A program made the position numbers and the translations under genes. Source: Zelopaecilomyces penicillatus (Eukaryota; Ascomycota; Sordariomycetes; Hypocreales; Pseudodiploosporaceae). From it: DNA of 64,000 nt. The notes below the pieces were generated by a model. That model saw only the letters and a list, made by a program, of their open reading frames with translations, had not been told where the DNA came from and did not search any database. Within the stretch, counting starts at the first letter, position 1, and each line of letters begins with the position of its first letter. Location of the stretch: NCBI GenBank assembly GCA_005765155.1, contig VCCP01000005.1, forward strand, positions 682,001 through 746,000, read 5' to 3'. Positions 25,297 to 35,489 of the stretch are shown one piece after another.

Positions 25297-27250
25297 ATAA
25301 AGGTCGAGTACGGCTGCTTGTAGACCAGTTATAGAGTATCAAGAGTCATGGACAGTGTCATGCGTATTGCGAATGGCTGTGGTGATGGAAACAAATCGTG
25401 CATCCTGTTAAGATTTCCATAATCCAGCAGTCAGAACCTGCGAAAAACGTGTTTCGCGGACGGGACAGTTACATTGTCGACATTCGAATAGTTGCCCACA
25501 TGTTCACATCCGTCGAGCAATTTCATCTCAGCGAATGCGTGTCGGGCCATTGATATTTCGGCTCTCAGGAATGGCTGGCAACACGATAAGTCGAGCCTCT
25601 TCTTCACACCCAAGGCAAGCCTCAAGCAATAATGAAAAGATAAAAAGGAACACCTGTCAGACGTCCGTCAACACCCACCCTGCCAGCACGCCCGAAGGCA
25701 GACCACCGACAGGGACGAGATCATCAAGAGTAGAAAACAGCTCTCTATACAGCACTCTGCAAATGCAAGCGTACCGCCATCCTTGCGGACAGATCGAGAG
25801 GACCAAAAGCGCTTCACTCTAGGGTGTCGAAGATATACATTCATCAACCAGGGTGGGCTCTGTGGCTCTTTTAGGGAACCAAGAGAGAGTCGAATACTAT
25901 AGAAATGATTCTCCTGCGGGCGGTTGTTAGCGGTTATGTTGGGGGAGTGAATAAAGCCAAGTCTGGCTGAAAAGCTTGCTTGTCCTTGGGAGAGAGGAGA
26001 GGCTAGCAGGTAGGGGTGGCTTACTGAAGTATTGTCGACGTGAAGAAGAAAGAAAAAAAAGTCCAAACAGAGAGAGACAGCTCGGTATTTTATACAGGAA
26101 AATTTGGGCGGTCAGTTGGGCGGTATGATCGCAATCACAAATTTGGCCGGCAGAAAAAAATGAGCCGCGCACCCACTGTCAAATTCGATGCAATCCCACT
26201 GTAATCCACTGCGATCCCACCATAAACCCACCCAAGCCACTTGTAAAGCCAGGGTTAGTACTCCGTATCCACTCTTCAATTCTGAGCCTCATCAACAACC
26301 ATAAGCAAACTCTGCAGCTTCCATGCGTATGCGCGTATCCTGTTTTCTCTTTCCTCTCCTGACTTGAGTAAGAAAAACCTCATAGGAACAGTAATTTCAA
26401 AACACTTAGCAGGGAAACGTGTACAACTTCTAGATATCTAAATGCATACACAGCGTCCTGGGTAATCCGTACATCATCCGTCAAGTAAATCATCGAAAAG
26501 TATTTGTCCCTGCACTTTTGACCACATTCGCCGGCTAGCAAGAACACTTGCCAAAATTGCGTACGTAGTATGGGTCAGATAAAAAGCGCCAAGTGCTTGA
26601 TTAGTGGATTCATACATGGCCCCGAGGGGTCTATGGGAAATAATGGACGGAATGGATCTTCGGTGAGAAAAGGAAAATGGGACCGCAAAAGCTCATCTCA
26701 CAGCTTCTCACAGCTTTGGATAGAGCCATCTAGGCCTTCTTGGCATTGACCATATTAGTGACCTTGTCCACAGTAATTTCGGATCCCGGAGACGGCAGGA
26801 AAGAGTTGTGGGTTTTATTCCCCTCATTTTATCTTCATATCAATTTGCGGATAACCTCACTTTAACAAAAAGTCTAGTAGTGAACGATATCTATATTGTA
26901 GCGTGCTTGTTCGTATGAAACCGCACAACGCAAAACCCCAAAATAATCTGATACATTAAATATCTTATATTAATGACCATATGTATGTTTATCTGTCTGT
27001 TCTCAATACCAATTTGTGGTATGATATGCCACGTTAAACAGCAAAACCACACCTTTATTGTCGCTCCAGGGTAGTCTTCTCAACATCAACTCCCCAGCTT
27101 CAAATACCATTGCACAACCGCCACACTCCTACACAACATTATCATAAAGAAATTCATTATCCAATTCCAGGGTCTGCTACGGATATCACAAGCTCATATC
27201 CACCAACAATGTTTGGAATTGCTAGAAAAGATGCCCAATCGCCGTATCCA
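25297..27250. other. Intergenic region between convergent MFS and POF1-like genes
   Basis: A 1.95-kb gap with AT-rich portions (26800-27000). I see no intact gene. On the minus strand near 26730-26830 a short frame ends in a protein-like tail; see findings. Confidence 0.5.
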
Positions 27251-28219
27251 TCAGTCATCCCTGTATATCTTCTCCCTCTCAATCCAATCCACAACCTCCC
27301 CCCCTACCAAAGCCTTTAACGCTTCTAAATCTCCCCCCTTCTTCGCCGTCTCTCTCGCCTTGGAGCTGCTCACCGCACCAGCCGCTGTAGGCGTAGCATC
27401 GCCCTCCACGAGCTCCAATCTCCTCACCCAACCCTTGTCACCCCCGACCTCTTCGAGCTTCCCTGCCTCTAGCTCACGCACGTACGCCTCCTGCTCGTCT
27501 TGCCCGCCCCATTCGTCATCTGGCCGCATCGTCACTCTGAGCCGGGCGCGATCAAAGAAGGGCCCCAGTGCGGCTTTCATCGGCGTGGTGTTGCTGTTGG
27601 GGGAGTCTTGGTAGTATTTGGGGTTGAAGATGCGTACTACAGTGTCGAAACCAGCAAGGAACGTTTGCTCTGGCTGCTGCTCGCTCGCATTGCCATCACC
27701 GCCGCTGGGCGTGGCATAAAAGCCAGACTGTGCAATAGCGCGTGACTTGTCATGAAAATAAGGCAACGTTGTCACGGCCAAGTCCACCTCAACCTCAGTC
27801 TCCTTCCCCAACCCTTGGAGCAGCTCACTCCCAAACCCATGCATCATCGCCAACCGCAGCGGAAAGCTCGCCGGTTTCGGCGCCTTATCCGCATTGTTTA
27901 CCGCCAGCAGTAGCATCAGCCGCCTCACACCCGGTCCCTTAGTCGCTGCTGCCGCCGCCGTCTTAATAGCAGCAAGGCCCGAGGTGGCCATATAGCCATG
28001 CGCTTTAGTGGGCGGGTTGAAGCTCGAATCCAGCACCACCAAGTCCAGGACTGCGTGTTTGGGACGCCTCGCCACTAGGGAGCCTCCCCGGCTCGGCAGC
28101 GTACACAACACCCTGAAGACATCCTCAGACGTCTGGAAGGATGTCAAGGAGCGGGACAAGTGTTCCAGCAGGTGTTTGGGGTCTGGCCGCATGCCTGATT
28201 GTAGCTCGGCACCAAGCAT
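27251..28219 (-). CDS. POF1: POF1-like nicotinamide mononucleotide adenylyltransferase
   Basis: Single exon, 322 aa from the ATG at 28219. An 18-codon upstream extension of the frame begins with TTG and is not used here. Near residues 67-74 the protein carries FNPPTKAH, the HxGH-like nucleotidyltransferase motif of this subgroup, preceded by a hydrophobic strand (LDLVVLDSS). Near 284 the sequence SSSKARE matches the C-terminal ISSTKIR-like phosphate-binding motif of NMNAT/cytidylyltransferase folds. Yeast Pof1 has this layout and makes NAD+ from NMN and ATP; it is also linked to filamentation and protein quality control. The protein is longer than yeast Pof1 because of Gly/Ala/Gln-rich insertions. 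An upstream exon cannot be ruled out. Confidence 0.8.
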   Translation of the reverse strand: MLGAELQSGMRPDPKHLLEHLSRSLTSFQTSEDVFRVLCTLPSRGGSLVARRPKHAVLDLVVLDSSFNPPTKAHGYMATSGLAAIKTAAAAATKGPGVRRLMLLLAVNNADKAPKPASFPLRLAMMHGFGSELLQGLGKETEVEVDLAVTTLPYFHDKSRAIAQSGFYATPSGGDGNASEQQPEQTFLAGFDTVVRIFNPKYYQDSPNSNTTPMKAALGPFFDRARLRVTMRPDDEWGGQDEQEAYVRELEAGKLEEVGGDKGWVRRLELVEGDATPTAAGAVSSSKARETAKKGGDLEALKALVGGEVVDWIEREKIYRDD

Positions 28220-28721
28220 GCCGTTGGGATTAATGTATGGAGTAGAGTTTATCCAAAGGCTTGGTCTATTCAACCTAAATCCAGACTCAACCGTAGTGGA
28301 TGGATATGGATATAGATAGTTAGTTGTATGGGGGGCAAGTTGGGTTGCTATAATTCTCCGAAACCAGTATTTCTACGTAGTATGTCCTGGGTGCTAGTTC
28401 CCATTGAATAGCGGGGCTACATCTTGCCTGACACCTGTTTTGGGGATATTGATTTTTACCAGACAAACCTGGCATTCGGTCACCTCTTATAGTCTCCTTT
28501 GAGTCAAGAAACTTCAACAACGATCATGTCAACTCCTCACATTGGCTATGATTTGCTAATAAGTCTAATACACACTCAACAACCTACACCATACTAACCA
28601 ACTGTCAATGCATCACTCCTGGTAATTCCATACTCAAATACATACTTTCACATCTCATGCTACCATTCTAACACAACATAACCTGCTTGAAATTGGATAT
28701 CACACTTCATTCCATCCCCCT
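28220..28721. other. Intergenic region upstream of the POF1-like gene
   Basis: A 502-bp stretch between two minus-strand genes, holding the VPS11 3' UTR... on its distal side and the POF1-like promoter on its proximal side. The segment 28540-28720 is AT/CA-rich. No gene is seen. Confidence 0.55.
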
Positions 28722-31700
28722 TTATGAAGAAGCCGCCTGTTCCGCATTTTGCCCATCCACAACTCCGCGCGAGAACCACTCCGCAATCGTCCCAAACCTA
28801 TCCTCACTGCCCTCCAGATCCCCCTTGAACAGCTCATGCCTCTCCGCCCTCTCCCGCTGACCCTCCCTCATGCTCCGTATCAAATCATTCTCCCCGGCGC
28901 ACTTGGGACATTCGACATCGCCCTCTTTACCACCACTTCCTCCTCCTACTCCACCGCCGTTGCCGCCACCACTGCTAGCAACAGTACGAAGACATCGCTG
29001 ATGGAAGCTGTGCTTGCACAGAAAGTGCACCGCGGGCAGATCTAGTCCCTGGCCACAATCTGAACATCGTGTCGCCTGGAACACTGCGGGCTTGGACCCG
29101 AGGTCTGCCAACTCGGCGCGGCGCTTCTCCGTGTCGGTGCGCAGCGTGGTAATGCGGTGGCGGTTTGAAGCCATTTCCTTGCGCTCGCGGGTGATAGTTT
29201 CGTGGAGGTAAGGCTTGATCATGCCCATTGTAGCCACACCGCCGCCCGACGACTGTCCAACCAGCGTCTGAATGACTTGTAGAGGAGCCATGAGTCCATC
29301 CTTGTCGATCTTTGCCAGCACCGCAGCAAGCTCGTCTGGCCCAGCCTCTTCGAGCACCATAGGATCTGAGGTCAGGTAGGCCAAAGCCGCAGGATATAGC
29401 TGTGGTTCTTCTGGCCCATACTTTCGAAGGGCCTTCATTGCCCCTCTCGTGTCCTTTGCTGAAGTGTATGACCTAAATATGTCAAATCGTAGCCCGGCTT
29501 GCTCCTTGACTAGGATTGTACCGTCCCTAAAGTTGGACAAGTGTGACAAAAGCAACACATTTGAACTCTCCATTGGGATATTTTCTCCTTCAATCAGCTT
29601 CTTCGCCTTCGCTTCCCACTCTTCCTTATGTTGATGACCCTTCTTCTCGTTTGATTTATACAAATACATCTCGAACAAAGTGGTATACAGGTCAGCGCTG
29701 TGTGTAGACTTGAGCTCCTCCTCCTCAAGACATGCCTCGAGAAACATGATAAACTCATCAGCATGATCTATGAATGATGAAAACGCCGTTCGGGGTGGCG
29801 GCGGCTTGTATTTCGGTGATGGGATGTCATCTTCGTCCACCACAAAGTCTTCTGTATTGTTTGCGGCACCGGTGGTTCCCGGGGTCGCATTGGCAACAGG
29901 GCTCCTGTATGGCAAGGCAAGGAGATTCGTAAGATTTTGTACTGCGCTCGCAGCCCCAGCAGTGAACCCGCTGTTTGTCGTCACGCCTGAATTATCTACG
30001 GGGAGCGGTGTCCTCCTGGGCCGATATCTTCCTGTGTAATAGTCCACAAAAAGCTTCGTCGCATCTTTGGGGCAGTTTTCAATGAGAACTCTAGCATACT
30101 TTTGCATACATGGGTAAGCCTAGCGGATAGTTAGCCTCCAGAAGTACTGTGTGAGAAATGGGGGAGCAAACAATTGCTGGATCTTGATGCCAGATATAAT
30201 CAAGCGCATCATCGTAACTCTTCGAATCTTCAATTAAGATGTCCACGACGAGTTTTGTTTCGCCATGCTTCTTCGCCAAATATGCCGCTTGCTCGTAATA
30301 CCCACCCTGGCGGCACATGGCAATTGCTGTGTCGAGATCAAATTTGAGATCACCCGGTGATTTGATAAAAGCCTCCAATTTCTTAATGTCCTTGAGTTTT
30401 GCGTAGCAGTTAAGAAGCAGCGTCGTATGGTCTGACGTAGCTTTTCTGCGCTCATGCAGTTGCTCTAAATATTGAATGAGATTGTGTATTCGTTGGGTGT
30501 CAAGAAACTGCGATTTGTTAGTAGAGCAATCATAATGCTCAGAGAGCACCAGAAGCCAAACAAACCTTTCTGATAACTTGTGATGGTTCTGTGGCATCAA
30601 TTGCGCGAATGTATTGGACCATGGCTCCATCATAGTCCGCTTTCTGGTACAGATGATCACCGAACTTTCGATAGATGATGCTTTGCTGCTCATTGTCCAT
30701 GCCCGAGTTCTGCGCCAACTCAATAGCCAAGGGAAACATATTTCGCTGATAAAGCATCTCAAGTCGCTGCTGGAGCCCCTTTTCATGATATCGATAGACC
30801 TGAGTTGTTAGCCAAAAACTTGGTGATCTACGAAGAGTGTATTACCGGTAACTTACCTTGCCCTCTTCAGTAATTGTGAACAAATCACCCCAGACCTCGA
30901 ATATGAATCGTACTGGAGAAATGAGTGACCCGGTATGGCCGATGACCCGAAGATCAGTCTCCAAAAGGACAAATGACGAGGCGTTGAAGAGGCTATCACT
31001 TGTGGAGCTTCCGAAACGTCGCTTCATGACATCGGGGTCCCTGCTGCTGTCACTTGACGGCGGACATGCCAGCGCAACATAATTCCGGTAGATCGAGACT
31101 TGTCGCTTTGGCGATTCATAGGCCCGAGGAGGACCACGCCCATCCTGGTTGTATGTGTATATAGCATCATCTCTGGCTACGACCACATCGCCTGTCTTTG
31201 GGTCGAGCGTCATACAGCCTGCTGCACAACCCGAATCCTCAATGGTTTTTGGCGGCAAGCCTTGGCCCCGTCTGGACAGCCCGAGTTTCAATATCCTCGA
31301 CGTCGTAGAGACGAACAAGGTCGTCGAGGTCTCATCTGTCGACAACTGGACGCCAGTCACGGGCTCCTCAGACTCAAATACTGTGCGCTGCTTTGTCCCA
31401 AGGTCGTGGACGAGGTCGCCTCGGATAACCGTCACCGCGCCATTGGCGAAACCGACCGCAATCTGCGTTAGATCGTCGAGCGCGGCAAAGGCCGATATCT
31501 TCCCAACGAGTTAATCCCACTACACTATAAAATATTTGGCCGCACAGGAGAAAAAAAAGCACAACGTACTGGGAACTGCCGCCTGCCGTTGCTGATGGCC
31601 AGGGTACTGAGGCAGGTTGGCATATTCGTCTTCTTAACAAGCTTATCCAGTGCCCATGCCTTGAGTACCGGCTCGTTGCTCATATCCTCCTGCGCCATAT

Positions 31701-32104
31701 CAGCACTCCACGTTCAGTATAAAGAGCCGGAAAGCCACCCAGCGCAGCCGCTCTGGCTCGCCTGCGTCGTCAATACTCACGGCCACCGTCACCAAGAGGC
31801 TCGTTCCCTCGACCTGCCGCATATGCGTGATTCGGCCAGCTTCATGAGCCTGGAACTTCTTAACCGCCTTCCAGCTCTTCCCAATGATGCTGACGAATCC
31901 ATCGCCCGACCCAAGAAACAGGCTGTCGGAGCCCGCGCAAACGCTCGATATCTCGTTGTTCTCAAAAAGCTGCCGAGTTTCCTCGTCAGGCAGCGTCACC
32001 GAGGCGACATCGAAGAAGTCGAACGACTTCCACTAGAAACATGGTCAGTAACAGGGAGAGGGACAAGGGCGATTGCAGGTTCAACAACATACAGAGATGG
32101 CCAT
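28722..32104 (-). CDS. VPS11: Vps11/Pep5, HOPS and CORVET tethering subunit with RING finger
   Basis: Seven exons on the minus strand: 32104-32093, 32032-31781, 31689-31570, 31498-30857, 30799-30566, 30507-30172 and 30119-28722, all in phase, giving 997 aa. Exon 1 is only 12 nt (MAIS) and joins to WKSFDFFDV, the conserved Vps11 N-terminus. The N-terminal half is a WD-like propeller (VTVIRGDLVHDLGTKQR, FESEEPVTGVQ). The middle is alpha-solenoid of clathrin-heavy-chain-repeat type. A C-terminal RING-H2 (CSDCG...HFLCKHSFHQRC...CPKC) lies in the last 120 residues. Vps11 is a core subunit of HOPS and CORVET, which tether vacuolar and endosomal membranes, and has ubiquitin-ligase features. A Gly-rich insertion breaks the RING between its Cys/His pairs. 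Confidence 0.95.
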
Positions 32105-32768
32105 CTTGTCGCATCGGAGAGGCGGCGTTGAACGTTGAAGCTCAAGGTCAAGGCGCTGCTGGCACGCGCGATGACGATGGCGGGACGGCTGGAGCTCGGT
32201 GGCTCAGAGAGCTCTACCATAATGGCCCACTAATTTAGTGGTGGTGGTCACTGAGATGATCTTGGTGGAGGGGACATAGCCTTGACAGTGGCTGGTGACG
32301 CCACTACTCGCCGAGGTTAACCCTGGACGTCACGAATTTACATTGAACCTGGGAAAGCCATCTCACTATGTAAGAGCTCATCAACAGCTAGCAGGTCAGC
32401 ATACAGCAGACGAGGAATGATTGCATATAATAGTTTCTGCTATGTCGCTTGACAACTTCAATAAGTTGTGAGTACAGCTCTCAAATTGCGCCTATCAACT
32501 AAACCAACCCTTCGATAATACACTACCACTAGTAAGAATACCATAGGATCAAGGGTATCACGTATTGTCATTCCAAAGTCTGCATCGCCCATAATGATGC
32601 CCCACTGCCCAGCCGTCCTTGTCGTTCATATTAACCTTTGTGTTTACCAATTGCCCCAGCTCATTACCCATCCTTGCCCCCTTTGTAACACCTGTGTCGA
32701 AAATCATCGCTCGTTAACAACAAAAAGCACAATCCCGTCTTATCCCCTGTCATGGTACTGTAATACTT
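32105..32768. other. Intergenic region upstream of VPS11
   Basis: A 664-bp stretch between the VPS11 start and the stop of the Ser-rich gene, both on the minus strand. It should contain the VPS11 promoter and the 3' UTR of its neighbour. No gene is seen. Confidence 0.55.
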
Positions 32769-34021
32769 TCAATCCCTGTCTGAGTAGATGAATCTCTCAT
32801 CTGGTTCTTCTTGTGGACTTGAGAGAGGGCTTGTTAAACCGGCAATACTACCGCTTATGCTATCAGGCCTTCCGTGCCCCAAGCGGCCACTTCTGATACT
32901 GGCGCCATCACCCTGTTTCGTGTACAGACTAGTCCTATCGCTAGGCATAGCCGGTGCCACGCCAGTCGCAGAGTAGATGCTGTTCCTTTCCGCCCCAAGC
33001 CGCGAGTTGCCTCCGTGAATACCTGCTGCGGCCTGCATCCCTGACGGATCAAAGCTCCCGCTCAACACACTGAGGGGTAGACTTTCACGGCTGCCTCCCC
33101 ACAGAGATGATGGGGCAAGCGCACGAACGGAAGCATCAGTGTCCATTGAGCGCCGACGCCGACGCTTGCTTGACGACGCCAAAGTCAAAATAGAAGCATT
33201 ATCGGTCAAAAGATTATTGGCAGTAGCCGTTGAATAGGTAGTCGGGTTGCTGTTCGGAGCGAGATGTGCAGGGATGGCCGAGGCAGGCGATGCCGTAGGA
33301 AAAGGCTGGCTGAAATGAATGGAATGGGTAGTATGGTGTTGTGACGTATGGTGTCCGTGTCCGTGTCCATGCCCAGCCCCGTTCCCGTTCTGAGCGAGAG
33401 ATTGAATCGTTGTCAGAGTCGTCGCCAAAGATCGGATAGATGGCGAAGGGCTGGAAAAGGTGCTATCACCTCCTCTCCTGGATTCCACCCCTCCGCCAAC
33501 GGTGCGGCTCAAGGAGCTTGCGACATGACTTGGTGCGATGATGGAGCGCGGCCTATCTTGCTCTGTTGATAATGTTGTCACTATGCTCCTGCCGCTCATC
33601 GTGGGCGGAGCGTCGCCTTCACTGTAGCGATCCAAGGAAAGACTGCTATCGCGTGTCTGCGCAGTTGTGAATGAATATGCGCTCTCGGCGTTGGTCCGGC
33701 CGTGGCCAACATGTCCGGATTGAGGGTAAGGGTTGTTCAGCTTGGGTCCCCGCCGTATTTTCATGTGTCGCTTGTGGCGTTCGCCATCAGAGGAGGATTT
33801 GAAGTTTGTGAGCTTCTTGACCCATGTTGAGAAAGGTGTTCGCCGATGCGCCTGGCGGTCTGACAGATAGTTAGCTTACATATGTACGTTGTGGCCTGTC
33901 TTGGAAGCGATGGGTTCCGTAAAGCCCCCTCAGAAGGTGGGGGAACAGCAGCCGAGAGAAGGCAACTGCAAGAAGGGGAGGCATTACCGTGCTGCCCGGA
34001 GATGAAATCTGTTGTCGCCAT
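32769..34021 (-). CDS. Ser-rich protein of unknown function
   Basis: Two exons, 34021-33988 and 33859-32769, with a 128-nt intron; product 374 aa. The short first exon encodes MATTDFISGQH and the join gives a basic segment (RRTPFSTWVKKLTNFKSSS). The rest is Ser/Thr/Gly/His-rich with a His-Gly run near 150, a basic patch SKRRRRRS and Arg-Ser repeats, consistent with disorder and phosphorylation. No membrane helix is visible. I do not recognise a domain. The model is supported by a clean splice, uninterrupted frame and biased composition typical of fungal regulatory proteins; the function is unknown. Confidence 0.65.
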
Positions 34022-35489
34022 TAAGGCAACAGACGCTATTCAAGTATAGCGCAACTTGCTTGAGAGCGGCCGGTCGTTCGTTGGCAGATCGGCCTTTCTT
34101 TCGAAAGTCGGGCAGTCAGGTCGAGACGGTGGGAGGCGCGCGAGGAAGCAATGGCGTAGCAATGGTGGACGAAGGCAGACGACAGTACGATCGGCAAGGC
34201 GTCCTGCGGTTTGAAATTTAGACAAAAGTACGACAAACGATGGCACGCAGGCTGCACTGGCGATGAGAGCGGGAGTTGATATGGAGCTGAATAGGTCGTC
34301 ATGGACAAGAGGTGGATGGAGGGCGGGTTACGACAAGCCAGAGATCGCTGCCCTGACTTGCCTGACAAGAAAGCGCACGAGGCAGTGGCATGCAGCGCTG
34401 GCTGTGATTGGGCAGGTACCTGAGCAGCACCCACCAGCGGCCAGTGGGGTGTGGATGGGTTTTAGTTGATGGGCCACCTGAGCCGTGTGACTACAGCCAC
34501 TATAACCGCGCTAAGCAGCAGCAAACATCCCCTCTAGGGCTCTAGACCATTACCACAGCGGCACAAGTCCCCTGCAACGACTCGCTGGCTTTTCTTATCT
34601 ATCATCCTTCATCATGGATCCAAGTCTGACATCAGCTTGCTGCCGTTGTCCGCCCGTCCACTCCGTGTGTTGCCTTTGGCCGTAGTAATGAATGGGATAA
34701 TTAGCTGTGACATTATGATAGATACGTGTTTCGGCTATGGAAGATGCTAGATGTCTCACGCGGAGCTGCCGTGTGTTTGTGTTTTTTTTCTTTGTCCTCG
34801 CCCTTTTTGTCTGTGAAACAACTTACCCGTGACATGTATTTCTAGTCATTAATCTTAGGTAGGCGCATAGGGAAAAGGAGAACATTTAGTTGCACAATAC
34901 ACAATGTTCCGGCGTTAGCAGCATATACTCATGTCTGTGTAATATTCCAAGGCACTCCTTGTCTGGCCAGCTGTAATTCGAATGTCCTATAATTACAAGC
35001 TGCTGCATAATAAATGACTGTTTTGTCTTCTTGTGTTCTGTCATCCACGTTACCGTATCACTCACTCTCTGAGCTGAATCATTAGTTGCAATCGCCATGG
35101 TTAAGCATATCAAGGGCATTCAAGATGTCTTTCATGTAAGACGTATAGTTGCAATTGTTTACTTACAAAGAAGCTATTGATTAGAATTAGCATTATGGTC
35201 GTGTTTTCACATTATATATCTTTGTTGCCACTTACGGGTTAGGGTTAGGTTGGTGAACAAAATCTTGATTAAGCTCCGATTCGGTTTAGCGGCGGTATCG
35301 ATAACAACCCTGTCCAACGCCAAATATCCCAGACGCCCTCTCAAGCAGTCACGATCATCACGTCACATTCATTCCAAGTACATGTATTTGACGTCCTTTC
35401 TTTTTGCCATGTTTAAACCTTGACTCTCTTGTGCTTATACCAAACAACACTGCCATTCAGCGCCTTTCCACAATGCGGCCACATATGCC
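34022..35489. other. Divergent intergenic region between the Ser-rich gene and MLH3
   Basis: A 1.47-kb stretch that should contain both promoters. It includes a telomere-repeat-like element at 35236-35251 (listed separately). Short frames of 60-130 codons are not supported. Confidence 0.55.
35236..35251 (+). promoter_or_regulatory. Telobox-like element (two and a half TTAGGG units) upstream of MLH3
   Basis: GGGTTAGGGTTAGGTT lies about 240 nt before the MLH3 start codon. It matches the fungal telomere repeat TTAGGG. In yeasts, such sites in promoters are bound by Myb-type telobox proteins (Tbf1 type). Binding here is inference. Confidence 0.35.

Noticed and set aside
28220..28273. Eighteen extra N-terminal codons on the POF1-like protein
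   Set aside because: The extension begins with TTG; the first ATG is at 28219.
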